From the NCBI GenBank assembly GCA_965221585.1, contig OZ244898.1, forward strand, positions 1,116,001 through 1,180,000: DNA of 64,000 nt. Reading direction: 5' to 3'. Positions 25,130 to 33,400 of the stretch are shown here, one piece after another (positions within the stretch are counted from its first letter, which is position 1; the number at the start of each line of letters is the position of its first letter). The translations under genes and the position numbers were made by a program. This DNA comes from VXYK01 sp965221585 (lineage in GTDB: Bacteria; Actinomycetota; Acidimicrobiia; Acidimicrobiales; Aldehydirespiratoraceae). The notes under the pieces were generated by a model. The model was not told where the DNA came from. It did no database searches and worked only from the letters and a program-made list of their open reading frames with translations.

Positions 25130-26618
25130 CGAAGGCCCGCGCCGCGTCCGCTCGGGCTATCTTGCCTTCCTTCTCGGCTGGGTCGAGAACGATCCCTCTG
25201 CGCCTCACAAGGAGGAAACCTCTCAGCTACCTCCGAGTGAAGGGCCTGTCCCACAGGACCGTGTACTGGTGGGCGCAGGGATTCCAGCCAGTGCTGCAGG
25301 CGCAGTGGTCGACGAGAGCGGGCCGATCCCCTTAGCACTACCCGATTATGAAGCGCCGCCTGGTGCGCTGATCCCGGCCGGTATCGACGAGGAGGGCACC
25401 GAGTACGTCCTCGAGGATGAACCCGAGGCCGAGCCTCTGGTAGATCCCCGCTACGACGCCGAGGACCGGAACTGGGTCCGTTACAGAAGTCACTGGGGCG
25501 GGTTCCTGCGGCTTCTGGGCGTTGCTGTGATCATCTTCTTCCTGCTCACTACGATCCGCGGGCGCGTCTACGACTGGATCGACGAGCAGATCGTGCCGAA
25601 CGGACCTATCGGCGACCCCGTGATCTTCACAGTCGGAAACGGGGAGGCCGTCAACCAGATAGCCACCAACCTCGACAACGCTGGCGTGATCGGCAACGCC
25701 ACCGTCTTCCGCTACTGGCTTCGTTGCGATGGTCCCAACGGCGGCGAGATCACGATCTCGGGTTTCCTGCGCTGCGATGTCGACACCTCTTTCGAGGTAG
25801 GCGAGTACGCACTCTTTGAGAACATGCCGTACGTCGATGTCAACAACATCCTGAGCCTCGGACCGATTCCCGAGGTGTACTACAACTTCACGGTCCCCGA
25901 GGGACTGAGGGTCGCTGAGATGATCGATCTGATGACTGCCCAGAACCCTCAGTTCGATCGCGACGAGATGGTCGCCGCGCTCAACAACCCCGCATACGTA
26001 TCGAGTTTCCTACCCGCTGACATAGGCCAGTTCTCATGGTTCGAGGGCCTGCTCTTCCCCGCCACCTACGACGTTGCCGAAGACGACCTGCGCGATGAGG
26101 CTAGGTTTATCCAGCGAATGAGCAACACCTTCGACGAGCGCTTCGGCGTCCTGCTCAACGAGGTTGGAAGAGACCCGGTGATCGATCAGCTTGAATTGAC
26201 CGACTATCAGATCATCACCATCGCATCGTTGATAGAAGAGGAGGCGCGAGTCGATGTCGATCGTCCGCAGATGGCCAGGGTCATGTACAACCGCTTGTTG
26301 CGGGGTGAACCGCTGGGCGTGGACGCCAGCGTGTACTACGCGCTCAACAAGTCCTTCACGGAGGGACTGACCGCCTCGGACCTGCTCGTCGACTCGCCGT
26401 ACAACACGCGTCTCAACACCGGGATTCCGCCCACCCCGATCGCCGCTCCGGGTGAGGCGGCGCTCCGCGCGGCGCTGCAACCCGACCCCGACCCCGACCT
26501 GTTGTTCTGGGCTCGCACCGACCACGGTGGTGTGGACGGTGCCCACACATTCACCACCAATCTCGCCGACCACAATGCGGCGGTAGCAGTCTGTCGCTCG
26601 CTCGGGTACTGCGGATGA
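25122..26618 (+). CDS. mltG: Endolytic murein transglycosylase MltG
   Basis: 498 residues: a long Pro/Glu-rich cytosolic N-terminus (about 125 residues), one membrane helix (LLGVAVIIFFLLTTI), then the YceG-type periplasmic domain with FTVPEGLRVAEMIDLM, FEGLLFPATYDV, the catalytic Glu region ITIASLIEEEARV, and PYNTRLNTGIPPTPIAAPG. MltG cleaves nascent peptidoglycan strands during elongation. The GTG overlaps the end of ruvX by 8 bases. Its stop overlaps the aroE ATG. The N-terminal extension is longer than in enterobacteria but usual for actinobacteria. Confidence 0.92.
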   Translation: MPDEGPRRVRSGYLAFLLGWVENDPSAPHKEETSQLPPSEGPVPQDRVLVGAGIPASAAGAVVDESGPIPLALPDYEAPPGALIPAGIDEEGTEYVLEDEPEAEPLVDPRYDAEDRNWVRYRSHWGGFLRLLGVAVIIFFLLTTIRGRVYDWIDEQIVPNGPIGDPVIFTVGNGEAVNQIATNLDNAGVIGNATVFRYWLRCDGPNGGEITISGFLRCDVDTSFEVGEYALFENMPYVDVNNILSLGPIPEVYYNFTVPEGLRVAEMIDLMTAQNPQFDRDEMVAALNNPAYVSSFLPADIGQFSWFEGLLFPATYDVAEDDLRDEARFIQRMSNTFDERFGVLLNEVGRDPVIDQLELTDYQIITIASLIEEEARVDVDRPQMARVMYNRLLRGEPLGVDASVYYALNKSFTEGLTASDLLVDSPYNTRLNTGIPPTPIAAPGEAALRAALQPDPDPDLLFWARTDHGGVDGAHTFTTNLADHNAAVAVCRSLGYCG

Positions 26619-27445
26619 GCGAAGTATCGGGCGCGACGAGAGTTGCCGGGGTGATCGGTGATCCGGTGAGCCATTCGCTGTCGCCGATCCTGCACAACGC
26701 CGCTTTCGCGGCGCTGGGACTCGACTGGGTCTCGGTGCCGTTCCCGGTCGCGGCAACCAAGGGTGCCCAAGCGCTGGAGTCCATGCGAACCCTCGGGTTG
26801 GCGGGCCTGTCGGTCACAACCCCGCACAAGGATGCGGTCGCTCAAGCGGCAGATGAGGTCTCCGACGCGGTCGAGGCTCTCGGAGCAGCGAATTGTCTCG
26901 TTCTGCTGGCGAACGGACGCGTCCGTGCGGAGAACACTGATGGGGACGGCTTCCTAAGGGGTTTGCAGGCAGACGCCGGCGTGACGGTGCAAGGAAGGAC
27001 CGTAGTGGTCCTTGGTGCCGGTGGAGCGGCCCGTGCAATCGTCCGCGCCTGCGCTGTAGCCGGCGCGGCGCGAGTGTTGGTCGTCAACCGCACTGCGCAG
27101 CGCGCCGAAATCTGTGCGCGTCTGGCTGGTTCTGTCGGCGCGGTCGCTGAACCAGCAGACATCGGAGACGCCGACATCGTGGTCAATGCGACGACGGTCG
27201 GCATGGGCACCGACCGTGGGTTGCCCTGCGACCCGTCGTTGCTGCACCGGGGCCAGACAGTGGTGGACATCGTCTACAACCCGCTCGAGACCGCCTGGCT
27301 GGCCGCGGCCCGTGCCGCGAAGATCGATTCCTTCAACGGCCTGGCGATGCTGGTTCATCAGGCGGCTGTGGCCGTGGGCCACTGGACAGGCCGACCCGCG
27401 CCCGTAGAGGCGATGACTTCAGCACTGCGGACCCGCCTGCACTGA
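26615..27445 (+). CDS. aroE: Shikimate dehydrogenase
   Basis: 276 residues. Shikimate-binding GVIGDPVSHSLSPILHNAAF, the catalytic Lys in SVTTPHKDAVA, GAANCLV, the NADP loop VVLGAGGAARAIVRA, VNATTVGMG, and the closing NGLAMLVHQAAVA. It reduces 3-dehydroshikimate with NADPH. Its ATG overlaps the mltG stop, as in many actinobacteria where mltG leads into the shikimate cluster. Confidence 0.95.
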   Translation: MSEVSGATRVAGVIGDPVSHSLSPILHNAAFAALGLDWVSVPFPVAATKGAQALESMRTLGLAGLSVTTPHKDAVAQAADEVSDAVEALGAANCLVLLANGRVRAENTDGDGFLRGLQADAGVTVQGRTVVVLGAGGAARAIVRACAVAGAARVLVVNRTAQRAEICARLAGSVGAVAEPADIGDADIVVNATTVGMGTDRGLPCDPSLLHRGQTVVDIVYNPLETAWLAAARAAKIDSFNGLAMLVHQAAVAVGHWTGRPAPVEAMTSALRTRLH

Positions 27446-27498
27446 ACCCGGCGCGGGACGAGGCGCGCGAGCCTCTTGCCGAGCTGTCACCGGCCCGT

Positions 27499-27504
27499 TA
27501 GGTT
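27499..27504 (+). promoter_or_regulatory. Candidate -10 element for the prepilin peptidase gene
   Basis: TAGGTT, 41 bases before the ATG at 27545, would give a leader of about 34 bases containing GGGAGGCGG as ribosome binding site. Confidence 0.4.
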
Positions 27505-27544
27505 CGGCTGGTCGAGACAGACGGCGGACACGGGAGGCGGAACC

Positions 27545-28402
27545 ATGATTGTGGCGGTGATTCTCGCCGCGCTCTGCGGATCGATCACCGGCGGCGTGGT
27601 GACGGTTCTGGCTGAGCGAACCATCCTTGGCGAGCCGTTATCGCTTCGTTCTCGGTGCAGTTCGTGCAGGGCACCGCTACAGATCCTCGAGACGGTTCCG
27701 TTGTTGTCGTGGTTGTTTCTCAGCGGACGATGCCGCTACTGCGCGGCGAGGATCTCGTTGATGCATCCCAGCGTCGAGGCGGCGTGTGCCGGGTTGTGGG
27801 TCGCTGTGGTGCTGCGTTTCGGTTGGGGATGGCAGTCGCTCCCGCCGCTGGTGTCGGTTGGGGCGCTGCTGGTGCTCTCGGTGGTTGACCTGCACAGTTA
27901 CAGGCTTCCTGACCGGCTCGTCTTCTGGTCGCTGGGCCTGTCTGTGCTGGCGATGCTGCCTGGAGCGGCTGCTGTCAGCGACCTGGGTGTTGTCGGGCAC
28001 GGAATCTTGGGGATGTTCGTCTATTTCGGACTTCTGCTGGTGGTGCATCTGATCTCGCCGAGGGGCCTGGGATTCGGCGATGTCAAGTTGGCTCTGCTGC
28101 TCGGACTCCACCTGGGCTGGGCGGCCGGGATCACGCGCTCAGGCTGGGGAAATGCAGCGGATTGGGTACTGGTGATCCGCATGGTCTTCTGGGCCCAACT
28201 CCTGGCAAGCATGATCGGGATCGTCGGAGGTCTGTCGCTCGGAGTCCTGAGGCGGAAGTTGGATCGCGACGTGCTGGCAGATCCGCAGGCCGACCGAGGG
28301 CGAACCACGAGGCTCCTGACGTCGAGTTTCCCTTTCGGTCCAGCCCTGGCCAGCGGAACCATGACAGTGGTGCTCTTCGCCGAATCCGTGCCGAGCGTGT
28401 GA
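27545..28402 (+). CDS. Prepilin peptidase, A24 family
   Basis: 285-residue membrane aspartyl protease that cuts and often N-methylates type IV prepilins. Two CXXC pairs form the cytosolic zinc loop (CSSCRAP, CRYCAAR). The catalytic Asp residues are in VDLHSYRLPDR and in GLGFGDVKLA. About eight hydrophobic helices are seen. ATG 27545 has GGGAGGCGG 5 bases upstream; the frame also extends upstream without support. It lies between aroE and aroK, where many actinobacteria have aroC; no pilin gene is in the window. Confidence 0.9.
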   Translation: MIVAVILAALCGSITGGVVTVLAERTILGEPLSLRSRCSSCRAPLQILETVPLLSWLFLSGRCRYCAARISLMHPSVEAACAGLWVAVVLRFGWGWQSLPPLVSVGALLVLSVVDLHSYRLPDRLVFWSLGLSVLAMLPGAAAVSDLGVVGHGILGMFVYFGLLLVVHLISPRGLGFGDVKLALLLGLHLGWAAGITRSGWGNAADWVLVIRMVFWAQLLASMIGIVGGLSLGVLRRKLDRDVLADPQADRGRTTRLLTSSFPFGPALASGTMTVVLFAESVPSV

Positions 28403-28499
28403 TCCCTGCAGAGGGGAGCAGCGAGCGCTTCACAACGCAGCAAGGAGCTCGACGAGAACGTGCTTCCATAAACGACCCGGGGTCGCGGAGCGGGTCCGG

Positions 28500-28505
28500 T
28501 AACCT
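28500..28505 (+). promoter_or_regulatory. -10 element of leaderless aroK promoter
   Basis: TAACCT lies 12 bases before the aroK ATG with only TTCGCC between, so no ribosome binding site. The 109-base gap before aroK otherwise shows only a short CGACC-CGG-GGTCG hairpin at about 28473-28485. Confidence 0.6.
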
Positions 28506-28511
28506 TTCGCC

Positions 28512-29060
28512 ATGTCACCGACCTCGATCGTGCTGATCGGTCCCATGGGATCGGGGAAGTCGACGGTGGGCCGCGCCCTGGCGGATCGAGCGGACCTGGA
28601 GCACCTCGACCTTGACGACATGGTCGAGGCCGCTCGCGGCCTGGAGATCGCGGCGATCTTCGCGCGCGACGGTGAGTCCGGATTTCGGGCACTCGAACAC
28701 GACGCACTGTCGCTCGCGCTGTCCGGGGGTCCCGCGGTGGTCTCCACCGGAGGAGGTGTGGTCACAGTCGAGTCCAACCGGGACCTGTTGAGCGGATCCG
28801 ATGCGCTGGTGGTCTGGCTCGATGCTTCGGTCGAAGTGCTTGCCAGTCGGGTGGGCGCCGGCGCCACAAGACCGTTGCTGGCCGGCTACGACGTCGAGGG
28901 CGGGCTGCGAGCCTTCGTCGCTGAACGAGCCGACTGGTACGAAGAGGTCTCAGACCTCCGAATCGACACCTCCGACCTGAGTGTCGAGGAATGCGTCGAT
29001 CTCATCGTGGCGCTGGCCGAGCCGGACGCGTCCCAGTCCGCTGGAAGGCCGGAGTCATGA
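28512..29060 (+). CDS. aroK: Shikimate kinase
   Basis: 182 residues. P-loop GPMGSGKSTVGRALA, the shikimate-binding Asp in HLDLDDMVEAA, FRALEHDAL, and the Gly-rich VVSTGGGVVT. The lid Arg is in GATRPLLAG. It phosphorylates shikimate with ATP. The stop overlaps the aroB ATG (ATGA). Confidence 0.95.
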   Translation: MSPTSIVLIGPMGSGKSTVGRALADRADLEHLDLDDMVEAARGLEIAAIFARDGESGFRALEHDALSLALSGGPAVVSTGGGVVTVESNRDLLSGSDALVVWLDASVEVLASRVGAGATRPLLAGYDVEGGLRAFVAERADWYEEVSDLRIDTSDLSVEECVDLIVALAEPDASQSAGRPES

Positions 29061-30070
29061 CGGTGATCAACGTCGAACTGCGTGATCGCCCCTACCCGGT
29101 GCATGTCGGACCCAGAGCTCTGGAGATGCTGGGTGAACTCATCCCTTCCGGAGCGAAGCGGGTTGCGGTGATCACTCAGGAATCAATCCCCTGGAGCGTC
29201 GATCCCGAACTCGGGGCGCTCACCATCAATGTTCCCAACGGCGAGTCGGCGAAGTCGCTGAGCGTCATTGAGGACGTTTGTCGAAAGTTGACGGTCGCAG
29301 GGTTCACCCGCGCCGATGTGGTGGTGGCAGTCGGAGGCGGCGTCGTCACCGACGTCGCTGGTTTCGCAGCAGCCGTCTATCACCGCGGGATCCGCTTCAT
29401 CAACGTCGCGACCACGCTGTTGGCCCAGGTGGATGCTGCAATCGGAGGCAAGACCGGGGTCAACTTGGCGGAAGGCAAGAACCTTGTTGGGGCCTTCTGG
29501 CAGCCCACAGCCGTGATCTGCGACACCGAGATGTTGACAACGCTGCCGATCCGCGAATACCGCAGCGGTCTCGGCGAAGTCGCCAAATACCACTTTCTGG
29601 GCTCGGTTCCGGCCGAACATTCGACTGGCGCCGTAGTCGATGCCGAAGTCGTGGCCGCCTGCGTGCAGATCAAGGCCGATGTTGTAGCGGCGGACGAGCG
29701 GGAAGGAGGTCGACGAGCGATCCTCAACTATGGCCACACGCTCGCCCACGCCATCGAGACCGCAGGCGCCTACGACCTTCGTCACGGTGAAGCGGTGGCG
29801 GTCGGGATCGCCTACGCTGCCGAAGTCGCCAGGCGCCTCGGACGCATCAGTGACGAGCGAGTGGTGGAGCACCACCAGGTGCTGAGCGGCTATGACCTGC
29901 CCCGCCGACTGCCTCAAGGACTCGACACCGAGGAACTGCTCGAGTTGTTCAAGCGAGACAAGAAAGCGGTCGAAGGTCTGACGCTGGTGCTTGATGGACC
30001 TGACGGTGTCGAACCCGTCACAGGGATCGACTCGACGGTCCTGCGAGACGCGCTGGGTACGCTGCGATGA
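29057..30070 (+). CDS. aroB: 3-dehydroquinate synthase
   Basis: 337 residues. NAD-binding GGGVVTDVAGFAAAVYHRG, the substrate segment ATTLLAQVDAAIGGKTGVN, zinc ligands in REYRSGLGEVAKY, NYGHTLAHAIE and RHGEAVAVGI. It converts DAHP to 3-dehydroquinate, the second step of the pathway. ATG 29057 overlaps the aroK stop and has GGAG 3 bases away. The longer upstream frame is overlap only. Confidence 0.95.
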   Translation: MTVINVELRDRPYPVHVGPRALEMLGELIPSGAKRVAVITQESIPWSVDPELGALTINVPNGESAKSLSVIEDVCRKLTVAGFTRADVVVAVGGGVVTDVAGFAAAVYHRGIRFINVATTLLAQVDAAIGGKTGVNLAEGKNLVGAFWQPTAVICDTEMLTTLPIREYRSGLGEVAKYHFLGSVPAEHSTGAVVDAEVVAACVQIKADVVAADEREGGRRAILNYGHTLAHAIETAGAYDLRHGEAVAVGIAYAAEVARRLGRISDERVVEHHQVLSGYDLPRRLPQGLDTEELLELFKRDKKAVEGLTLVLDGPDGVEPVTGIDSTVLRDALGTLR

Positions 30071-30119
30071 CCGGGTGTGCTTCGACAACCGAGTCGGACA
30101 CGACGACGGGAGACGTCTC

Positions 30120-30560
30120 ATGAGCTCTGTAGTTCTGCTTCTTTCGGGTCCCAACCTGAACCTGCTGGGGACACGCGAACCTGATGTCTACGGCCCCGAG
30201 ACCCTTGATGACCATGTCGCTACGGCGACCGCCACGGCTGCTGAACACGGCCTCGAGATCGAACATTTCCAGTCCAACCACGAGGGGGAACTGATAGAGG
30301 CGATACAGCGCGCTCGGGATCGGGTGGCTGCGATCGTGATCAACCCGGGCGCATTCACCCATTCTTCGTGGGCTATCCACGACGCCCTGGCTGCGTTTTC
30401 GGGGGTGATCGTTGAACTCCACCTGTCGAACCCCAACGCCCGCGAAGCCTGGCGGCATACCTCGGTTGTCGCACCGGTTGCCACCGGATCGATAGTCGGA
30501 TTCGGAGCGGACGGATACCGCCTCGCGATTGAAGCTGTAGCAGCACAGCTCGCATCATGA
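30120..30560 (+). CDS. aroQ: 3-dehydroquinate dehydratase, type II
   Basis: 146 residues, the normal size of the dodecameric type II enzyme. LSGPNLNLLGTREPDVYG carries the lid Arg and catalytic Tyr. EHFQSNHEGELIEAIQ and VINPGAFTHSSWAIHDAL are present, and the catalytic His lies in VIVELHLSNPNARE. It makes 3-dehydroshikimate from 3-dehydroquinate. The ATG at 30120 has GGGAG 10 bases upstream; the reading frame continues upstream into aroB without homology. Confidence 0.95.
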   Translation: MSSVVLLLSGPNLNLLGTREPDVYGPETLDDHVATATATAAEHGLEIEHFQSNHEGELIEAIQRARDRVAAIVINPGAFTHSSWAIHDALAAFSGVIVELHLSNPNAREAWRHTSVVAPVATGSIVGFGADGYRLAIEAVAAQLAS

Positions 30561-30588
30561 GCGGCACCCTGCCGCCCAAGCTCTAGTC

Positions 30589-31728
30589 ATGTCGACGAGA
30601 CTTTCGCGCGGCCCCGGCGAGGCTCAGTCATACCCACGGACAGATCTGCCTCCGTTGAGCGTGAAGGGTCGAATCGAGAAGACAAGAGAAGCCATTGCGG
30701 CACAAGGTGCCGACGCGCTTGTCGTCACCGACCTGACCAATATCCGTTGGTGCACCGGGTTCGCCGGTTCCGCGGGTGCACTCGTGATCACCCCGGACAC
30801 CAGCGTGTTGGTCACCGACAGCAGATACCGGGACCAGGCTCCCGCTCAACTCGACGCGGCCGGATCTGAATCTCAGGTGCGCATCGTGGACGCTCGCCTC
30901 GAGGCGGTGGCCGGGTGCCTTGAGGGTGCCGGCAAAGTCGCACTCGAAGCTGACCGGATCGTGTGGGCCGACCAGCTTCGTCTGGCTGAGGCGCTCGACG
31001 CCGAATTGATCGGGACCAGCGGTCTGATTGCGGAACTGCGCAGCATCAAGGACGAGGCGGAACTGGCCCGCATGGAGGCAGCCGCTGACATCGTCGATGC
31101 GGCACTTCGAGACTGTCAGGACCAGTTCGTGCCCGGCGTCAGCGAGAGTGAACTGGCTCGAATGCTCGAAGACAAGATGCGGGCGGGCGGTGCTACCGGT
31201 CCGGCCTACGACACGATCGTGGCGTCGGGACCCAATGCCGCATTGCCTCACGCGCGTGCGGGTTCGAGGCGCTTCGTCTCAGGTGACCTGGTCGTTGTCG
31301 ACGCGGGAGCGGTCGTTGACGGATACCGCAGCGACATGACCCGCACCTTCTTTGTGGGCCGGCGCGACGACCGGACGGTGGAGATCCACAACATCGTGAC
31401 GAGGGCACAAGCACAGGGAGTCGCCGCGGTACGCCCGGGAATAGAGGCTCAAGAGATCGACAGGGTCTGCCGCGATTTCATTGCCGACGCAGGCTACGGC
31501 GACGCCTTCGTTCACGGAACTGGGCATGGCGTCGGTCTCGACATTCATGAACTCCCTGCGGTGCGCCGCGGCAACACCGCTATCCTTTCGCCCGGCCAAG
31601 TAATCACCGTCGAACCTGGGATCTATCTCCCCGGTTTCGGGGGTGTGCGAGTGGAGGACATGGTGGTCGTCACACCAGGCGGCTGCCGCTCGTTGACCAA
31701 GTATCCCAAGGAGTCCGCGTGCCAGTAA
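30589..31728 (+). CDS. M24 family Xaa-Pro aminopeptidase/dipeptidase
   Basis: 379 residues. N-terminal creatinase-like domain (ALVVTDLTNIRWCTGFAGSA) and C-terminal pita-bread domain with metal ligands: Asp in VVVDAGAVVDGYRSDMTRTF, His in HGTGHGVGLDIHE, and Glu residues in ITVEPGIYLPG and GVRVEDMVVV. It removes residues before proline. The aroQ-pepQ-efp-nusB order is common in actinobacteria and firmicutes. An internal GTG near 30660 could be the true start, since the first 20 residues look unconserved. Confidence 0.9.
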   Translation: MSTRLSRGPGEAQSYPRTDLPPLSVKGRIEKTREAIAAQGADALVVTDLTNIRWCTGFAGSAGALVITPDTSVLVTDSRYRDQAPAQLDAAGSESQVRIVDARLEAVAGCLEGAGKVALEADRIVWADQLRLAEALDAELIGTSGLIAELRSIKDEAELARMEAAADIVDAALRDCQDQFVPGVSESELARMLEDKMRAGGATGPAYDTIVASGPNAALPHARAGSRRFVSGDLVVVDAGAVVDGYRSDMTRTFFVGRRDDRTVEIHNIVTRAQAQGVAAVRPGIEAQEIDRVCRDFIADAGYGDAFVHGTGHGVGLDIHELPAVRRGNTAILSPGQVITVEPGIYLPGFGGVRVEDMVVVTPGGCRSLTKYPKESACQ

Positions 31729-32282
31729 TCACAACCAACGACCTGAAGAACGGGATGACACTGAACCTCGATGACGGGCTCTTTCAGGTCGTGGAGTTTC
31801 AGCATGTCAAACCAGGCAAAGGACATGCCTTCGTTCGCACGAACCTTCGCAACCTACGTGCCGGGGGAGTCGTCGAACGCACTTTCCGTGCCGGTGAGAA
31901 GGTCGAGCGGGCCAATATCGACAAACGCGAGATGCAATACCTGTACCGCGACGGTGACGACTACGTGTTCATGGACAATGAGTCCTTCGAGCAGATCAGC
32001 GTGGCCCCCGCAACGCTCGGCGACACGGCCAATTTCATCGTCGACGGCTCCACCGCGGTCCTTCTGATGTTCGGAACCGAGATCATCGGTACGGACATGT
32101 CCGCAGCAGTCGAGTTGACGATCGCAGCGACCGAGCCCGGGTTGCAGGGCGACCGTTCATCGGGAGGCACCAAACCGGCGACGCTGGAGACCGGACTGGT
32201 CATCCAGGTTCCGCTGTTCATCGAGACCGGCGAGCGTGTCAAGATCGACACCCGATCAGGTCAATATCTCAGCCGCGCGTGA
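31719..32282 (+). CDS. efp: Elongation factor P
   Basis: 187 residues in three beta-barrel domains. The domain I loop that reaches the peptidyl-transferase centre is VKPGKGHAFVRTNLRNL, followed by FRAGEKVERANID, YLYRDGDDYVFMD and the C-terminal VQVPLFIETGERVKIDTRSGQYLSRA. EF-P rescues ribosomes stalled at polyproline. The GTG start overlaps the peptidase stop by 10 bases. Its own stop overlaps the nusB GTG. Confidence 0.96.
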   Translation: MPVITTNDLKNGMTLNLDDGLFQVVEFQHVKPGKGHAFVRTNLRNLRAGGVVERTFRAGEKVERANIDKREMQYLYRDGDDYVFMDNESFEQISVAPATLGDTANFIVDGSTAVLLMFGTEIIGTDMSAAVELTIAATEPGLQGDRSSGGTKPATLETGLVIQVPLFIETGERVKIDTRSGQYLSRA

Positions 32283-32716
32283 ACGATTCACCTTCAGGCA
32301 TCGGCAGCCGGCGGGAGGCACGAGAAGAAGCGCTGGGCCTGCTGTATGAACTGGAGGTCACCGGTGAGTCCCTGGAGACGGCGCTGTCGGCCAAACCGGT
32401 ACCACCCGAGGACTACGCTCTCGAACTGATCGAGGGCGTTACCGGCGCCGTGGGCGAACTCGACCGACGGATCAGTGATCATCTGACGGGGTGGACCGTC
32501 GATCGGCTCGCTGTGGTCGATCGCGTACTCGCCCGGATCGCAACCTGGGAATTGAATGAACGAGCAGATGTGCCGACCGGTGTAGTGCTCAGCGAGGCAG
32601 TGGAGCTCGCCTCGCAGTACTCCGGCGAGGAGTCGCCCCGCTTCCTCAACGGGGTGCTGCGCGCTGTCGCAACCGAGGCCCGAGGTGACCCGTATGACAC
32701 TGAGAAGAGGCCCTGA
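32279..32716 (+). CDS. nusB: Transcription antitermination protein NusB
   Basis: 145 residues, all helical. SRREAREEALGLLYELEVTG at the N-terminus, DRLAVVDRVLARIATWEL in the middle, and EAVELASQYSGEESPRFLNGVLRAV at the end are typical. NusB with NusE binds boxA of rRNA leaders. The GTG start overlaps the efp stop. Confidence 0.95.
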   Translation: MNDSPSGIGSRREAREEALGLLYELEVTGESLETALSAKPVPPEDYALELIEGVTGAVGELDRRISDHLTGWTVDRLAVVDRVLARIATWELNERADVPTGVVLSEAVELASQYSGEESPRFLNGVLRAVATEARGDPYDTEKRP

Positions 32717-32718
32717 CA

Positions 32719-33249
32719 GTGGACGAGCGGGCGATCGTGCTCGACGTACCGGATCTCGGATGCGAAACGTTCCGCCTTCGCCAGTGGCGGATAGAGGATG
32801 CGCCCGACCTGGTCGAGGCTTGGAAGGATCCCAAGATCTTGAGCGACTCCGTCGCGCCCGAGAAGCGGTCGCTGCGAGACGCCCGCAAATGGATCTCGAG
32901 AACCGACGTTAGACGCCGTGCAGGCGTGGCCCTCGACCTGGTCGTTGCCGACTCACGCGACGATTCGCTGCTCGGTGAGGTCAGTCTCTACCGGTTCGAC
33001 AAGGCCAGAAGAGCGGCATTGATCAGTTGGTGGCTGGCCGCGCCGGCTCGGGGACACGGTATCGCCACCCGTGCTGTGAACATGCTGGCGGAGTGGGCGT
33101 TGGCAGGCCCGCTGACTGCGGTGATCGCCGAGATATCCGAAACCAACCTCAAGTCCGTGGAATTGGCGCGACGATGCGGTTTCGAGCTTCTGCGTCCCGC
33201 GGGAGACTCAACCCCGATGGCCTTCGTGCGTCGCGCCGGCGACTCCTAA
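32719..33249 (+). CDS. GNAT family N-acetyltransferase
   Basis: 176 residues resembling RimJ/RimL-type acetyltransferases: FRLRQWRIEDAPDLVEAWKD at the start, the strand LLGEVSLYRF, ALISWWLAAPARGHGIATRAV as the acetyl-CoA loop (A-type RGHGIA), and ISETNLKSVELARRCGFELLR. The substrate is unknown. It begins 2 bases after nusB and ends about 90 bases before the pyr promoter. Confidence 0.8.
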   Translation: MDERAIVLDVPDLGCETFRLRQWRIEDAPDLVEAWKDPKILSDSVAPEKRSLRDARKWISRTDVRRRAGVALDLVVADSRDDSLLGEVSLYRFDKARRAALISWWLAAPARGHGIATRAVNMLAEWALAGPLTAVIAEISETNLKSVELARRCGFELLRPAGDSTPMAFVRRAGDS

Positions 33250-33340
33250 AGATGTAGTCCATTGCGCACGGCTCCGGTTACGCCCGGCGAAAGCACTGAA
33301 ATCCACAGGCAGGCCGCGTGGTGTCGGCGGACACGCGTGA

Positions 33341-33346
33341 TACGGT
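33341..33346 (+). promoter_or_regulatory. -10 element of the pyrimidine operon promoter
   Basis: TACGGT here would start RNA at about 33353, just before the PyrR-binding hairpin. A GTGTC-GGCG-GACAC inverted repeat at 33321-33334 overlaps the upstream promoter region and could be an operator or the end of the previous transcript. Confidence 0.5.
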
Positions 33347-33356
33347 CGGGTCTCGA

Positions 33357-33387
33357 CCATGAAACGAGTCCCGTGAGGCTCGAATGG
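33357..33387 (+). promoter_or_regulatory. PyrR-binding RNA hairpin (translational control of pyrR)
   Basis: The sequence AGTCCCGTGAGGCT at 33367-33380 fits the PyrR-binding loop consensus ARUCCNGNGAGGYU at every position. It sits in a proper hairpin: lower stem CCAT (33357-33360) with ATGG (33384-33387), a purine bulge GAAA, and an upper stem CGAG (33365-33368) with CTCG (33379-33382). The GGGAG ribosome binding site of pyrR follows within 3 bases, and no terminator is seen. UMP-bound PyrR would therefore most likely block translation, the mode described in Mycobacterium smegmatis. Confidence 0.85.
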
Positions 33388-33400
33388 ACGGGAGAAATCA

